A DNA stretch of 49,225 bases, taken from Candidatus Zixiibacteriota bacterium. GTDB lineage: Bacteria; Zixibacteria; MSB-5A5; WJJR01. The DNA is taken from NCBI GenBank assembly GCA_040752595.1, contig JBFMGX010000022.1, forward strand, positions 1 through 49,225. The letters are read 5' to 3'. A model generated the notes under the pieces. It was not told the origin of the DNA. It did not search any database and saw only the letters and a list, made by a program, of their open reading frames with translations. The position numbers and the translations under genes were made by a program. Below, one piece after another: positions 7,991 to 17,477 of the stretch (its first letter is position 1; each line of letters opens with the position of its first letter).

Positions 7991-9256
7991 TTGGACAAGT
8001 TCGTGATTCGGGGCGGTATACCATTGTCAGGCACAGTTCCGGTGGCGCCGTCGAAGAACGCGACGTTACCGATCATCTGTGCCGCCTTGCTGGCCGAATC
8101 CGGCCGCACCGTGCTGACGGACATCCCCGATCTCGTCGACATTCACACGTCCGTGGCCGTGTGCCGTCACCTCGGAGCGGAGGCGGAGTACGACGCTGCC
8201 TCCCATACGTTGATGATCGATGCCTCCGCGGTGCACGGGCATGAAGTCCCCTATGATCTCATGCGGCGCATGCGGGCCTCGTTCCTGTTTCTCGGCACCC
8301 TTATGGGGAGAATGCGCCAGGCCCGCGTCTCCCTCCCCGGCGGATGTGCGTTCGGACCCCGACCCGTCGATCTGCACCTGAAAGGGTTCGAGGCGCTCGG
8401 CGTGAAGTTCACCGATGACCATGGGTATGTGCACGGCGATGGCCGTGCGATGGCGGCGGCCACGATCGTGTTTGACCGACCGACACACACCGGGACGGAG
8501 AATCTGATAATCGGAGCGGCAATGCTGCCGGGCGAGACTCTCCTGGTGAATGCGGCCTGCGACCCGGAGATCGCCGATGTGGCCGATTTTCTCAACAAGA
8601 TGGGAGCCGATATCACCGGCGCCGGGACCGCGGCGATCCGAGTTCGCGGTGTGAACCGGCTGCAAGGCGCGACGCATCGCCCCATTCCCGACCGCCTGGA
8701 AGCCGGGACGCTGATGATGGCGGCAGCCATCACCCGCGGGACAGTAGAGATCACCGACGTCGAGCCTGGACACTTGGAGGCCGTGACCGGGAAGCTCCGC
8801 GAGATGGGGGTCGAGGTTCATGCCGGGCCGGGACGCCTGAAAGTCAAAGGGGCACAGCGGCTCTGGCCGACGCGCGTGGTCACCTTTCCATACCCCGGTT
8901 TTCCCACGGACCTGCAGCCGGTGATCCTGGCCCTTCTGACCGTCGCCGACGGGGCCTCTCAGGTCACCGAGACGGTCTTTCCCAACCGCTTCTCTCACGC
9001 CATGGAGATGATGCGGATGGGGGCGGATATACAGGTTTCCGGGGATGAAGCGCGTTTGGCGGGCGTTCCCCGACTACGTGGGGCCGCCGTGATGGCCGGC
9101 GATATCCGCGCCGGCGCGGGGCTGGTCATTGCGGCTTTGGGGGCTGAGGGTGTCTCCGAGATCCGGCGCATCTACCACGTAGACCGCGGCTACGATCATC
9201 TCGAGTCGAAACTGAGTGCCCTGGGGGCCGATATCCGCCGGGTCAGGGATGAGTAG
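7991..9256 (+). CDS. murA: UDP-N-acetylglucosamine 1-carboxyvinyltransferase
   Basis: The 421-residue enzyme transfers enolpyruvate from PEP to UDP-GlcNAc, the first committed step of peptidoglycan synthesis, in the cytoplasm. SKNATLP (21-27) holds the conserved Lys22-Asn23. The loop LPGGCAFGPRPVDLHLKG carries the catalytic Cys119, so fosfomycin sensitivity would be expected from this residue. PDRLEAGTLMMAAA and FPTDLQPVILALL are further family signatures. Translation starts at TTG, 6 bases after a GGGGAGGAG ribosome site. No nearer ATG fits the expected N-terminus. It is transcribed alone and divergently from lpxH. Confidence 0.95.
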   Translation: MDKFVIRGGIPLSGTVPVAPSKNATLPIICAALLAESGRTVLTDIPDLVDIHTSVAVCRHLGAEAEYDAASHTLMIDASAVHGHEVPYDLMRRMRASFLFLGTLMGRMRQARVSLPGGCAFGPRPVDLHLKGFEALGVKFTDDHGYVHGDGRAMAAATIVFDRPTHTGTENLIIGAAMLPGETLLVNAACDPEIADVADFLNKMGADITGAGTAAIRVRGVNRLQGATHRPIPDRLEAGTLMMAAAITRGTVEITDVEPGHLEAVTGKLREMGVEVHAGPGRLKVKGAQRLWPTRVVTFPYPGFPTDLQPVILALLTVADGASQVTETVFPNRFSHAMEMMRMGADIQVSGDEARLAGVPRLRGAAVMAGDIRAGAGLVIAALGAEGVSEIRRIYHVDRGYDHLESKLSALGADIRRVRDE

Positions 9257-9426
9257 CCCTCCGACTCTGGAACTTCGCCCCTGCCCGTGGGTTAACACCA
9301 ACTGTGAGCAACCTGATGTGGACGAATCCGTTTCGTCCGACAACTCACGGGGGGAACGAGGGGGCCACCGGCATCGACCGGGCCCGGGGCCAACAGCAAC
9401 TTCTTTGGCTGCAGGTGGGTGACGAT

Positions 9427-12400
9427 ATGCCAAGGGCTTTCTTCCGCCGCGCTCTGAGGCCTCTCGGCTTGGTGGCCGTCGTGGTCTTGTCGACCATCTG
9501 CCCGGCAACGGCACAGATGGAGAACTTTGGTCAGAACAAAGTCCAGTATCGGACGTTCGATTGGAACTACATCACCTCGGAGCACTTTGACATCTACTTC
9601 TACGAGGGCGGATACGACTTGGCCCGCTTTTCGGCGGCGGTGCTGGAATCTGCGTATGTCCAGGTGTCGGGAGAACTCGACCACCGCGTGCGCAAACGCG
9701 TCCCGGTCATCATCTACCAATCACACAATGAATTCCAGCAGACCAACGTCACCGGCGGCCTGCTGGAAGAAGGGGTCGGTGGATTCACCGAGTCCTTCAA
9801 GAACCGGATGGTGATGCCCTTCACCGGCTCCTATGAGGATTTCCGGCACGTCCTGCACCATGAATTGACTCATGCGGTCACGTTCGACAAGCTCTATGGC
9901 GACGGCGTCGGTTCGCTGTTGTCCAGTCGCTCGTTCTTCAGTCTGCCGCTCTGGTTCGCCGAGGGATTCGCGGAGTACTCCTCGCGTTATGGCTGGGACA
10001 CGTTCGCCGACATGGTGATCCGCGACGCCACCGTCCATGGGTACCTCCAGCCACTCGAATGGGTGGGTGGGTACCTGGCATACAAGGAAGGTCAGTCGGC
10101 GATCCTCTACATGGCGGAACGGTACGGCGAAGAGAAGATCTCCGAGGTGCTGAGCAAAGGCCGCTTCGAGCTCAGCCTGGACAACTCGCTGAAGAAGGCC
10201 ATCGGCATGGGGGTGAAGGAGTTCGACGAGGCGTGGCAGAAACGGTTGCGAAAGGAGTACTGGCCGGAGATCTCCGAGCGTGAAGAACCCAAGGATTTCG
10301 CCAAGCAACTGACCGATCACGAAAAGGACGGTTCCTACTACAATGACAAGCCGGTCTTCTCGCCCCGCGGGGATCGGCTCGCCATCTTCTCCGAGCGCGC
10401 CGACTACACCGAGGTGAAGGTGATTTCAGCGGTCGATGGTCAACGCCTGAAGCGGGTGCTGAAAGGCGGCGCCTCCGACCGTTTCGAATCACTGCATTCC
10501 TTCCTCTCCGGCATGAGCTTCTCCCCCGATGGCTCCATGTTGGCGTTGGTGGCCAAGTCCAGGGGCGAGGATGCTCTCTTCTTGCTCCCTGTCGATGGTC
10601 ACGGCCGTCAACGTATCCTGCGGCTGGGATTCTCGGCCCTGCGCTCACCGGTGTTCGCCCCAGACGGGAATTCGATTGTTCTGGTCGGCTGCCGCCAAGG
10701 GACCAACGATCTGTACCGTGTCGATCTGCACACATCGGATGTCACGCGCCTGACGGATGACCGTTATGATGAGCAGGATCCGGAGTTTGATCCCAGCGGC
10801 ACGAAGCTGCTCTTTGCCTGCGATCGTCCGGCCGACGGCCCATCGCCCCTGTGGCTGTCGGGGACGCAGGATCCACAGCGTTTCTCCTACGGAGACTACA
10901 ACATCTTCGAGGCCGATCTGACATCCGGCACGGTGCGGCCGCTGACTGCCGACAGCGCGGAGAACAAGACGCCGGTGTATGCCCCGGACGGTCAGCGCAT
11001 CTGTTATGTCTCCAACAAGAACGGCATCTACAACCTGTACCTGATCGACTCCGGTGAGACACGGTCGTACCCGATCACCGACGCGCTATCCGGATGTTTC
11101 TCGCCGACCTGGTCCCCCGACGGCAGGAACATCGCTTTCACGGCTTTCTTTCGTGGCGGTTTCGATGTCTTCCTGATCAAGGACATCCGTCCCAAGGGCG
11201 ACTCCACGGGTGCCTTAACGCTGACCTCGTACATGCGCCGTGTGCGCGGGCTCGATTCAACGTCGTATGTCACGCGTCACGGGATCGAATTGGAAGAGCG
11301 TGTGCCCAAGGTCTTGGATGAGGATCTGGAATTCACCTCGTATGTCAAGCCCGCCGAAACGCCATACCAGAAGAAGCCCCTCGTCACGGACTCAAGCGCG
11401 GCCGATACCGCGGCGACGGCCGGCCGTGCTGCGGGAACCACTCCGGACTCGGGCACAGTCGCCGTGCGCGACACCATGGCGGTGGCGGTTGCCGACACCT
11501 CGCATCCTGGTGGGCCGCGCCAGGCCAGGGCCGTTGAGGACGACTCGACCGGTTTTGCGGTGCACAAGTACCACGCCAAATTCACTCCGGACTTGGTCAC
11601 GGGCGGGCTCGGGTATGACACGTTCTATGGCCTGAGAGGGCAGTCGTTCTTCGTGATCTCAGATTACATGGGAGATCACCAGTTCCTGATCGCCAGCGAT
11701 CTGATCAACACGATCGATCAGGCCAACATTCAGGTCTTCTATATCTACCAGCCGCGCCGCGTCGACATCGGCCTTGGCCTGTTCCATTCCAAGTACTACT
11801 ATGTGGATTTCACCGACAGGTTGTTCTCCGACCGTACGTATGGGATTCAGGCGCTGGCGTCGCGTCCCTTCTCGCGGTTCACGCGTCTGGAATTGGACGG
11901 CCTCTTGGCCTTTATCGATCGCCGCTACTACGACCCCGACGAACTGGGGCGGTATGACGACCGCTCCGACCGCGTCGGATTGGGAGCCCTGTCTTTGGTG
12001 CATGACAATGCCGGGTGGGGCCTCACCGGACCCGTCAGCGGACGTCGCTATCGCCTCACCGTGGAGTATGCTCCCGGCGGGTTGTCGGAGGGCATTGCCT
12101 ATCAGGCGCTGACCGCGGACCTGAGGCAGTACACGCGCCTGACCGGCCGTTATGGATTCGCGTGGCGGCTCGGGGCGGGGATCTCCGGGGGCGACACGCC
12201 CAAACGCTTCTATCTTGGCGGAGTGAGCAACTGGATCGGCTCCCGCATCGCGGAGTCCGGCGTCTACGACGTCGAGGGACTCTACTTTTCGGAAGTGATC
12301 ACTCCGTTCCGAGGGTATGACTATTATGCGATCTCCGGCACCAAGTATGCGGTGTTCAATGCCGAGTTTCGTTTCCCCTTCGTGGATCAACTGGCACTGC

Positions 12401-12663
12401 GCTTCCCACTTCCCCTGGTCTTCTCCCGGATCGGTGGGGTGCTGTTCGCCGATGCCGGCTCGGCCTGGTCACACGATCGGGAATTCCAGGGGGCGTCGTC
12501 ACAGGGCGGTTTCCATCTCCAGGACATCCACAGCTCGTTCGGATACGGCATGCGTGCCAATCTGGGGATCGTGGTCCTCCGCTTCGATCAGGCGTGGCGT
12601 ACCGACCTTCGGGACGTGGCCGCGCATCCCGTCTCCTACTTCTCCTTGGGTGCCGACTTTTAG
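9427..12663 (+). CDS. secreted fusion: gluzincin-type peptidase, TolB-like beta-propeller and Omp85-like outer-membrane barrel
   Basis: The protein has 1078 residues. Residues 1-31 are a signal peptide (RRALRPLGLVAVVVLSTICPATAQ). A peptidase-MA-like domain follows, with HELTH at 145-149 and a downstream LPLWFAEGFAEY holding Glu179, the expected third zinc ligand. From about 305 to 610 there are PD40/TolB propeller repeats of the type FSPRGDRLA, FSPDGSMLA, FAPDGNSIV, YAPDGQRICYVS and WSPDGRNIAF. A Ser/Thr/Ala-rich linker lies near 665-705. The C-terminal 360 residues have barrel features (GGVSNWIG, FRGYDYYAISG, NAEFRFPFVDQ, GGVLFADAGSAW) like the Omp85/surface-antigen family, ending in Phe. 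I infer an outer-membrane protein with a large periplasmic part. ATG 9427 is chosen because it directly precedes the signal peptide; the frame is open back to 9304. Substrates are unknown. Confidence 0.8.
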   Translation: MPRAFFRRALRPLGLVAVVVLSTICPATAQMENFGQNKVQYRTFDWNYITSEHFDIYFYEGGYDLARFSAAVLESAYVQVSGELDHRVRKRVPVIIYQSHNEFQQTNVTGGLLEEGVGGFTESFKNRMVMPFTGSYEDFRHVLHHELTHAVTFDKLYGDGVGSLLSSRSFFSLPLWFAEGFAEYSSRYGWDTFADMVIRDATVHGYLQPLEWVGGYLAYKEGQSAILYMAERYGEEKISEVLSKGRFELSLDNSLKKAIGMGVKEFDEAWQKRLRKEYWPEISEREEPKDFAKQLTDHEKDGSYYNDKPVFSPRGDRLAIFSERADYTEVKVISAVDGQRLKRVLKGGASDRFESLHSFLSGMSFSPDGSMLALVAKSRGEDALFLLPVDGHGRQRILRLGFSALRSPVFAPDGNSIVLVGCRQGTNDLYRVDLHTSDVTRLTDDRYDEQDPEFDPSGTKLLFACDRPADGPSPLWLSGTQDPQRFSYGDYNIFEADLTSGTVRPLTADSAENKTPVYAPDGQRICYVSNKNGIYNLYLIDSGETRSYPITDALSGCFSPTWSPDGRNIAFTAFFRGGFDVFLIKDIRPKGDSTGALTLTSYMRRVRGLDSTSYVTRHGIELEERVPKVLDEDLEFTSYVKPAETPYQKKPLVTDSSAADTAATAGRAAGTTPDSGTVAVRDTMAVAVADTSHPGGPRQARAVEDDSTGFAVHKYHAKFTPDLVTGGLGYDTFYGLRGQSFFVISDYMGDHQFLIASDLINTIDQANIQVFYIYQPRRVDIGLGLFHSKYYYVDFTDRLFSDRTYGIQALASRPFSRFTRLELDGLLAFIDRRYYDPDELGRYDDRSDRVGLGALSLVHDNAGWGLTGPVSGRRYRLTVEYAPGGLSEGIAYQALTADLRQYTRLTGRYGFAWRLGAGISGGDTPKRFYLGGVSNWIGSRIAESGVYDVEGLYFSEVITPFRGYDYYAISGTKYAVFNAEFRFPFVDQLALRFPLPLVFSRIGGVLFADAGSAWSHDREFQGASSQGGFHLQDIHSSFGYGMRANLGIVVLRFDQAWRTDLRDVAAHPVSYFSLGADF

Positions 12664-13007
12664 GACCTACCAACAAGATGAAAGCACCATCGCGTTGGAT
12701 GCACGCAGCAACGAGCGCCGCACCCCGCATCGACCCGCAAACTCCTGGCTCGATTTGCATGGGTGGCTGAGAACCCCGCATGGCATGGGCTGGCCGTCTG
12801 CTGCGGGGAATCCACTTGCCGACGGTGCAAGGGAGGTGTTAATTGCTTGGTTTGAGTGGTCCTGTCACAAGCTGGGACGAAGATGCCATCCGGTCGACTG
12901 CGGTTTCGGAAACATGGAACTTTCGCCGACTGGGTTCGTCTGTTGAAATCGTGCGCCGTCGCTCCATTCGGTGCGGCGACGCACATGCCACATCGGAGGT
13001 GGATCGC
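12664..13007. other. intergenic space without recognised gene
   Basis: The 344 bases between the barrel fusion and the Yip1 gene contain open stretches, but none with a ribosome site and family resemblance. There are no strong hairpins. A promoter for the downstream genes probably lies here; the best pair I see (TTGCCG 12816, TTAATT 12839, 17-base spacing) is weak. Confidence 0.4.
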
Positions 13008-13763
13008 ATGACTGAAATGACCGCGCCAACGCCCGCGCCATCGGCGCCGCAGGATGAGCCGTCTGCTGAACTCGGCTTTGTCGGGAAACTCTGGAACCTG
13101 TATGTGAACCCCCGCCAAACCTTCGCGGCCGTGGGGCGGAATCACGCGTGGATCATCCTCTGGTTGGTTGTTGCCGCCGTGTCCATTGCCGCCTACATGC
13201 CCATCAAGCCGATCGTCCAGAAAGACCAGATCGCCCGCGTGGAGGAACAACTCAACCGCAACCCTCAGATGTCCGCTGAGCAGCGGCAGGAAATCCTCGA
13301 CCGGGTGCGTTCGCAATTCGACAATCCACTCTACTTGTTGTTTGTACCGGTGACTCAGCTCATCGTCGTGGTAATCGTGGCCGGAATCCTCCTGTTCATC
13401 GGCAACATCCTGCTGGGAGGAAACACGTCCTATTTGAAGATACTCAATGCCTACGCGTGGACGATGATGGTGGCGATCCCGGCATCGATCGTCACCGTGC
13501 CCTTGGCGATGGCCAAGGGATCAATGGATGTGTCCCTCGGTCTTGGGGCACTGACCTCGCCGGAAACCGGGGCTTTCATCAAGACGCTGCTGTCGTCGTT
13601 TGAGGTGTTTGCCTTGTGGCAGGTCTGGCTGTCGTCGCTGGCCGTTTCCGTGCTGGCCGGAGTCGAAAGCGGCAAGGCCTTTGCCTCGGTGTTCACCGCG
13701 TGGGTGATCTGGGTGCTGATCAAGAGCGGATTGGCGATGCTCGGCTTGTCGTTTGGGATGTAG
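13008..13763 (+). CDS. Yip1-family integral membrane protein
   Basis: This 251-residue protein begins with a Pro/Ala-rich cytoplasmic stretch. It then has the Yip1-family opening FVGKLWNLYVNPRQTFAAV and about five hydrophobic segments (WIILWLVVAAVSIAAYM, LIVVVIVAGILLFIGNILL, YAWTMMVAIPASIVTVPLAM and two near the end). A coiled, charged stretch (VEEQLNRNPQMSAEQRQEILDRVRSQ) follows the first membrane segment, as in other bacterial Yip1 proteins. GGAGG 8-12 bases before ATG 13008 fixes the start over the frame open to 12843. It lies 44 bases ahead of the TolC-like gene and is probably cotranscribed. The function of bacterial Yip1 proteins is not settled; a membrane accessory to the export system is a guess from context. 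Confidence 0.75.
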   Translation: MTEMTAPTPAPSAPQDEPSAELGFVGKLWNLYVNPRQTFAAVGRNHAWIILWLVVAAVSIAAYMPIKPIVQKDQIARVEEQLNRNPQMSAEQRQEILDRVRSQFDNPLYLLFVPVTQLIVVVIVAGILLFIGNILLGGNTSYLKILNAYAWTMMVAIPASIVTVPLAMAKGSMDVSLGLGALTSPETGAFIKTLLSSFEVFALWQVWLSSLAVSVLAGVESGKAFASVFTAWVIWVLIKSGLAMLGLSFGM

Positions 13764-13807
13764 GACGATTGTTCGATGGTGTGTCGGGACTGACGGAGGA
13801 GTGACGC

Positions 13808-15148
13808 ATGGGACGACGGCGACGGACAATGTTCATCGGGGCCGTGGCAGCAGTGGTATTGGTGGCGGGGGTCTCAACTGTTTCGGCGGAGGTGCTGACC
13901 CTCGAGCAGTGTATACAGATTGCCCTGGAGCGGGACGGATCGCAGGCATACGGCCTGCCCCTAGCGCGCGCCGGCTATCACGAAGCGGGGCAGGGGATCT
14001 GGTCGGCCTGGGGCGGCCTGTTGCCGACGCTGTCGCACGGATATGGGTACCAGTATCAGAAACTCCCCAGTACGTCAATCTATGACCCGACGACGGGACA
14101 GTTCGTCGGGTCGGCCGGCGGCTCGTCGTCCGCGTGGTCCACCAACTTCTCGTTGAACCACGAGTTGTTCGATGGCGGCGCCAACGCCTATCGCGTCGCT
14201 CTGGCCTATCATAACCGCGCCGCCCAACGCGAACGGCTGCGTGGAACAGAGAATGCGCTGATCTTCGGCGTGAAGTCCGGCTACTTCGGCTTGCTGAAGG
14301 CTGACCGACTTGTCGCCGTGGAAGACGCCGCCGTGCGCCGCGCCGAACAGTTCCACAAGACGATCCAGAGCAAATACGAGCTGGGATCGGCATCGCTCTC
14401 GGAGGTCCTCAAGGCCAAGGTGCAGCTTGGTAGCGTCCAGTTGGAGTTGTTGCGGCGCCAGAACGAGGTGGAAAAGGCGCGGGCGCAACTCAATACGGTC
14501 TTGAACCGTCCGGTGGATGAACCACTGGAGATCGCCGACGTGGGCGATGCGGAGCCGGACGTCCCTCCCTACGAAGAAGCCTTGGCCCGGGCGATGAAGG
14601 CCGCGCCGGATGTTTTGGCAGCCCGCGCCTCGTTGCGCGCGGCCAAGGACGACGTCGGTATTGCCCGCGCCACGTTCTTCCCGACCTTCTCATGGGGACT
14701 CACGCGCTCCTTCACGCCCGAGCGGCGGGATGATCTGCTGAAGTTCGACGGTCGCGATGGAACATGGTCGGCTCGCGCCTCCCTGTCATTTGCGTTGTTC
14801 AACGCGTTTCACTACAAAACCGCCCTGTCGAACGCGCGCGTGAACCTCAAGTACACGCGCGAATCGGTCGACCAAACGGAGCGCGCAACGGCCCTGGCAG
14901 TCAAAGAGCAGCATCTGGGGGTCCAACTCGCGAGTGAGGCGCGACGGCTGGCGGACGAGACCGAGGCCTCGGCGCAGGAGGATTTCAACCTGGCGCAGGA
15001 GAAGTACAACCTCGGTGCGGCCACGATTCTCGATCTTCTTGACGCCCAGGTCTCCCTGACTCAGGCACAGACCGACAAGGTCAACGCGCTGTTTGACTAC
15101 TATGTCGCCGTCGCGGGACTGGAGAATGCCATGGGCGGGGGGCAGTAG
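13808..15148 (+). CDS. tolC: TolC-family outer-membrane efflux protein
   Basis: This 446-residue outer-membrane channel component has an N-terminal signal (MFIGAVAAVVLVAGVSTVSA). It then starts with EVLTLEQCIQIALE, the usual opening of TolC-like proteins. Long amphipathic helices with heptad-like Ala/Leu/Glu patterns occur in two copies (around 125-235 and 335-440). NLAQEKYNLGAATILDLLDAQVSLTQAQ in the second half is the hallmark OEP motif, mirrored by SKYELGSASLSEVLKAKVQLG in the first half. It begins the TolC-MacA-MacB-type gene set and should form the channel that the adaptor and ABC permeases connect to. The GAGGAGTG stretch before the ATG is a good ribosome site. Confidence 0.9.
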   Translation: MGRRRRTMFIGAVAAVVLVAGVSTVSAEVLTLEQCIQIALERDGSQAYGLPLARAGYHEAGQGIWSAWGGLLPTLSHGYGYQYQKLPSTSIYDPTTGQFVGSAGGSSSAWSTNFSLNHELFDGGANAYRVALAYHNRAAQRERLRGTENALIFGVKSGYFGLLKADRLVAVEDAAVRRAEQFHKTIQSKYELGSASLSEVLKAKVQLGSVQLELLRRQNEVEKARAQLNTVLNRPVDEPLEIADVGDAEPDVPPYEEALARAMKAAPDVLAARASLRAAKDDVGIARATFFPTFSWGLTRSFTPERRDDLLKFDGRDGTWSARASLSFALFNAFHYKTALSNARVNLKYTRESVDQTERATALAVKEQHLGVQLASEARRLADETEASAQEDFNLAQEKYNLGAATILDLLDAQVSLTQAQTDKVNALFDYYVAVAGLENAMGGGQ

Positions 15149-15176
15149 GCAGTGCATCCACACACAGCACGGTTTT

Positions 15177-15302
15177 GTGAATCCCGGCGCAAACGGCATC
15201 GTATACCTGTTGAGTGACGGCGCGGACGAGGCGGAGGTCATTGCGCGTACATTGCGACGACTCACACAGGCGCGGGCCAGAGGAGAACCGGTGAGATTAT
15301 GA
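15177..15302 (+). CDS. possible 41-residue ORF overlapping the adaptor gene start
   Basis: A GTG-initiated frame (NPGANGIVYLLSDGADEAEVIARTLRRL and a short basic tail) fills the 150-base gap between the TolC-like and adaptor genes. It ends in TGA overlapping the adaptor ATG (ATGA), a pattern usual for coupled genes. There is no ribosome site before the GTG, and I recognise no family. It may be a remnant or chance. Confidence 0.2.
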   Translation: MNPGANGIVYLLSDGADEAEVIARTLRRLTQARARGEPVRL

Positions 15303-16651
15303 AGACGGGTCGAAAGAAGAAGAAATGGTTCATTATCGGGGGCATTGTTCTGGTCGTCGTGATTCTCGTGGTCGTGAATCTCACGCGTTCCTCCGAGAAG
15401 ACGACCAAAGTGAAGACCGCCAACGTGAAGGAGGGGAAGCTGACGGCTCTGGTGACCGCGTCCGGCAAGGTCAAGGCGCGCACCCAGGTCAAGATCTCCG
15501 CCAACGTCTCCGGCGAAGTCGTCAGTCTACCGGTGGTCGAAGGGCAGGCCGTTCGCAAAGGTGACTTGCTGGCGCAAATTCAGCCCAAACAATACGAGGC
15601 CGAGGTGCGACAGTCCGAGGCCGGCCTGCAGGCGGCCCAAGCCAACCTCGATCTCGAGGATGCCAGCGCGCGCGAAGCGGCTCTGGTCAATGAGCGCCAG
15701 AAAGCGCTGTATGAAAAGGACCTGACGTCCAAGGAGGTGTACGACGCGGCCCGGACGCGTCATGAGACGGCACAGGCGTCGTTGTCCGCGGCCCAGGCGC
15801 GGTTGCAGCAGGCCAAGGCCGCCCTCGATCAGGCGAAGGAGCGGCTCGCCTACACGACGATCCGCTCTCCCATCGACGGTTACATCACGGATCTCCCGAC
15901 CGAGATTGGCGAGATTGTGATGGGTTCGCTCAACTATCAGGCCTCGGTCATCATGGTCGTCTCCGACCTATCCGAGATCGAAGTCGAAGTCGAAGTCGAC
16001 GAGACGGACATTTCCGATGTCGCCTTGGGCCAAACGGCGAAGATCAAGCTCGATGCCGAGCCGGATACATCGTTTCAGGGGCGCGTGACCGAGATCGGCA
16101 ACACCGCCAAGATGTCGGGCCTCGGGACCCAGGATCAGGTTACCAACTTCATGGTCACGGTCCTGATGACCGACAGCGTTCCCGATGTCAAGCCGGGAAT
16201 GAGTGCGACCTGTGAGATTACGACCGGTCAGCGCGACAGTGCGCTCAAGGTGCCGATCGGTGCCATCGTGCTCCGCGACGAGGAGATGCTGAAAAAGGCC
16301 GGGGAGAAGAAGGGGGAGAGCGAGTCGACGGGCAGTCTGGCGGTGTCCGAGGCGGCCGCCGCCGGCAATGGCGACAGCGCTGCCGCCCAAGAGGACGACA
16401 AGGAAGAGACGAAGAAGAAGCCGCTCGAAGGCGTCTTTGTCCTGCGCGATGGTCGTGCGGTCTTCGTGCGTGTGGCGACCGGCATCGCCGACCAACAGAA
16501 TATCGAGGTCACCTCCGGACTCCGGAAGGACGATGAGATCATCGTCGGGCCGTTCCGCACGCTGCGCGAGTTGCAGGACGGCAGCAAGGTGGTCGCAGAA
16601 AAAGAGGGAAAGGGCCCCGGCTCCAAGGGTACAGAGCGCGACGCCTCCTGA
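15299..16651 (+). CDS. macA: MacA-like periplasmic adaptor (membrane fusion protein)
   Basis: This 450-residue adaptor is anchored by one N-terminal helix ([19 protein letters not shown]) after a KTGRKKKK basic start. The split lipoyl domain ([31 protein letters not shown] and [13 protein letters not shown]) flanks an alpha-helical hairpin (about 95-180) rich in Ala/Gln. The beta-barrel follows ([31 protein letters not shown]). An unusual hydrophilic low-complexity insertion, Lys/Glu/Ser/Ala-rich, lies at about 325-380 between two strands of the membrane-proximal part. It bridges the TolC-like channel to the MacB-type ABC components encoded next. Whether the system exports small molecules, peptides or lipoproteins is not visible in the sequence. 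Confidence 0.9.
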   Translation: MKTGRKKKKWFIIGGIVLVVVILVVVNLTRSSEKTTKVKTANVKEGKLTALVTASGKVKARTQVKISANVSGEVVSLPVVEGQAVRKGDLLAQIQPKQYEAEVRQSEAGLQAAQANLDLEDASAREAALVNERQKALYEKDLTSKEVYDAARTRHETAQASLSAAQARLQQAKAALDQAKERLAYTTIRSPIDGYITDLPTEIGEIVMGSLNYQASVIMVVSDLSEIEVEVEVDETDISDVALGQTAKIKLDAEPDTSFQGRVTEIGNTAKMSGLGTQDQVTNFMVTVLMTDSVPDVKPGMSATCEITTGQRDSALKVPIGAIVLRDEEMLKKAGEKKGESESTGSLAVSEAAAAGNGDSAAAQEDDKEETKKKPLEGVFVLRDGRAVFVRVATGIADQQNIEVTSGLRKDDEIIVGPFRTLRELQDGSKVVAEKEGKGPGSKGTERDAS

Positions 16652-16698
16652 GCGCGTCACCGGCGCCCGGTGGCTGGGTATTGCATGGGGAACACCGC

Positions 16699-17391
16699 AT
16701 GTTGATTCGCACACAGGATTTGTGGAAGACTTATCGCGTCGGCGCCGAGGAGGTGCACGCCTTGCGCGGCGTCTCAGTGGCCATCGCCAAGGGGGAGTAC
16801 GTGGCGATCATGGGTCCCTCCGGATCAGGCAAGTCGACGTTGATGAACCTGGTCGGATGTCTGGATACGCCGACGCGCGGGACGTATGAGCTCAATGGCC
16901 GGCAGGTGGCGTCGATGAATGACGACGAGCTGGCATACATTCGCAACAAGGAAATCGGCTTCGTCTTCCAGACGTTCAACCTCCTGCCGCGCGCCACGGC
17001 GCTCCACAACGTGGAATTGCCGCTCATCTACAACGGCACGTCGGCCGAGCAGCGCATCGATATGGCCCGACACGCGCTGGAGACCGTCGACCTGGCCGAC
17101 CGCATGGCCCACCGCCCGAATGAACTTTCGGGCGGGCAGAGGCAACGTGTGGCCATCGCCCGCGCCCTGGTCAACAGTCCCTCGCTGATACTCGCCGATG
17201 AGCCGACCGGAAACCTGGACACCAAGACCGGACTGGAGATTATGGCCCTGTTCGATCGTCTGCATGGTGCCGGAAACACGATCATCATTGTCACGCACGA
17301 GCACGACGTCGCCCAGTACGCCAACCGCGTGATCCACATCCGCGACGGCCAGGTCGAGCGCGAAGAGTCCGGCCGTCATAAGGCGGCGTAA
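16699..17391 (+). CDS. ABC transporter ATP-binding protein, MacB/LolD type
   Basis: This 230-residue ATPase belongs to the MacB/LolD/FtsE group. Walker A is GPSGSGKST, the Q-loop is [12 protein letters not shown], the signature is [15 protein letters not shown], Walker B is [12 protein letters not shown], and the switch His lies in VTHEHD. The first 25 residues ([26 protein letters not shown]) are typical for the group. ATG 16699, 8 bases after GGGGA, is taken rather than the TTG at 16681. In MacB of E. coli this domain is fused to the permease; here it is a separate gene serving one or both permeases that follow. Confidence 0.92.
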   Translation: MLIRTQDLWKTYRVGAEEVHALRGVSVAIAKGEYVAIMGPSGSGKSTLMNLVGCLDTPTRGTYELNGRQVASMNDDELAYIRNKEIGFVFQTFNLLPRATALHNVELPLIYNGTSAEQRIDMARHALETVDLADRMAHRPNELSGGQRQRVAIARALVNSPSLILADEPTGNLDTKTGLEIMALFDRLHGAGNTIIIVTHEHDVAQYANRVIHIRDGQVEREESGRHKAA

Positions 17392-17420
17392 CCTATAGAA
17401 AGACGCGACAGGGATCGACC

Positions 17421-17445
17421 GTAGGGGCACGGCCCGCCGTGCCCG
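17421..17445. repeat. short palindrome, TAGGGGCACGGC type
   Basis: GGGGCACGGC pairs with GCCGTGCCC around CCC. It sits between the ATPase and first permease genes of the export operon and has a larger relative at 48891-48940. It could modulate mRNA stability within the operon. Confidence 0.5.
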
Positions 17446-17477
17446 GAATGGCCTTCTGAGGATCTGGGTAACCCAGC

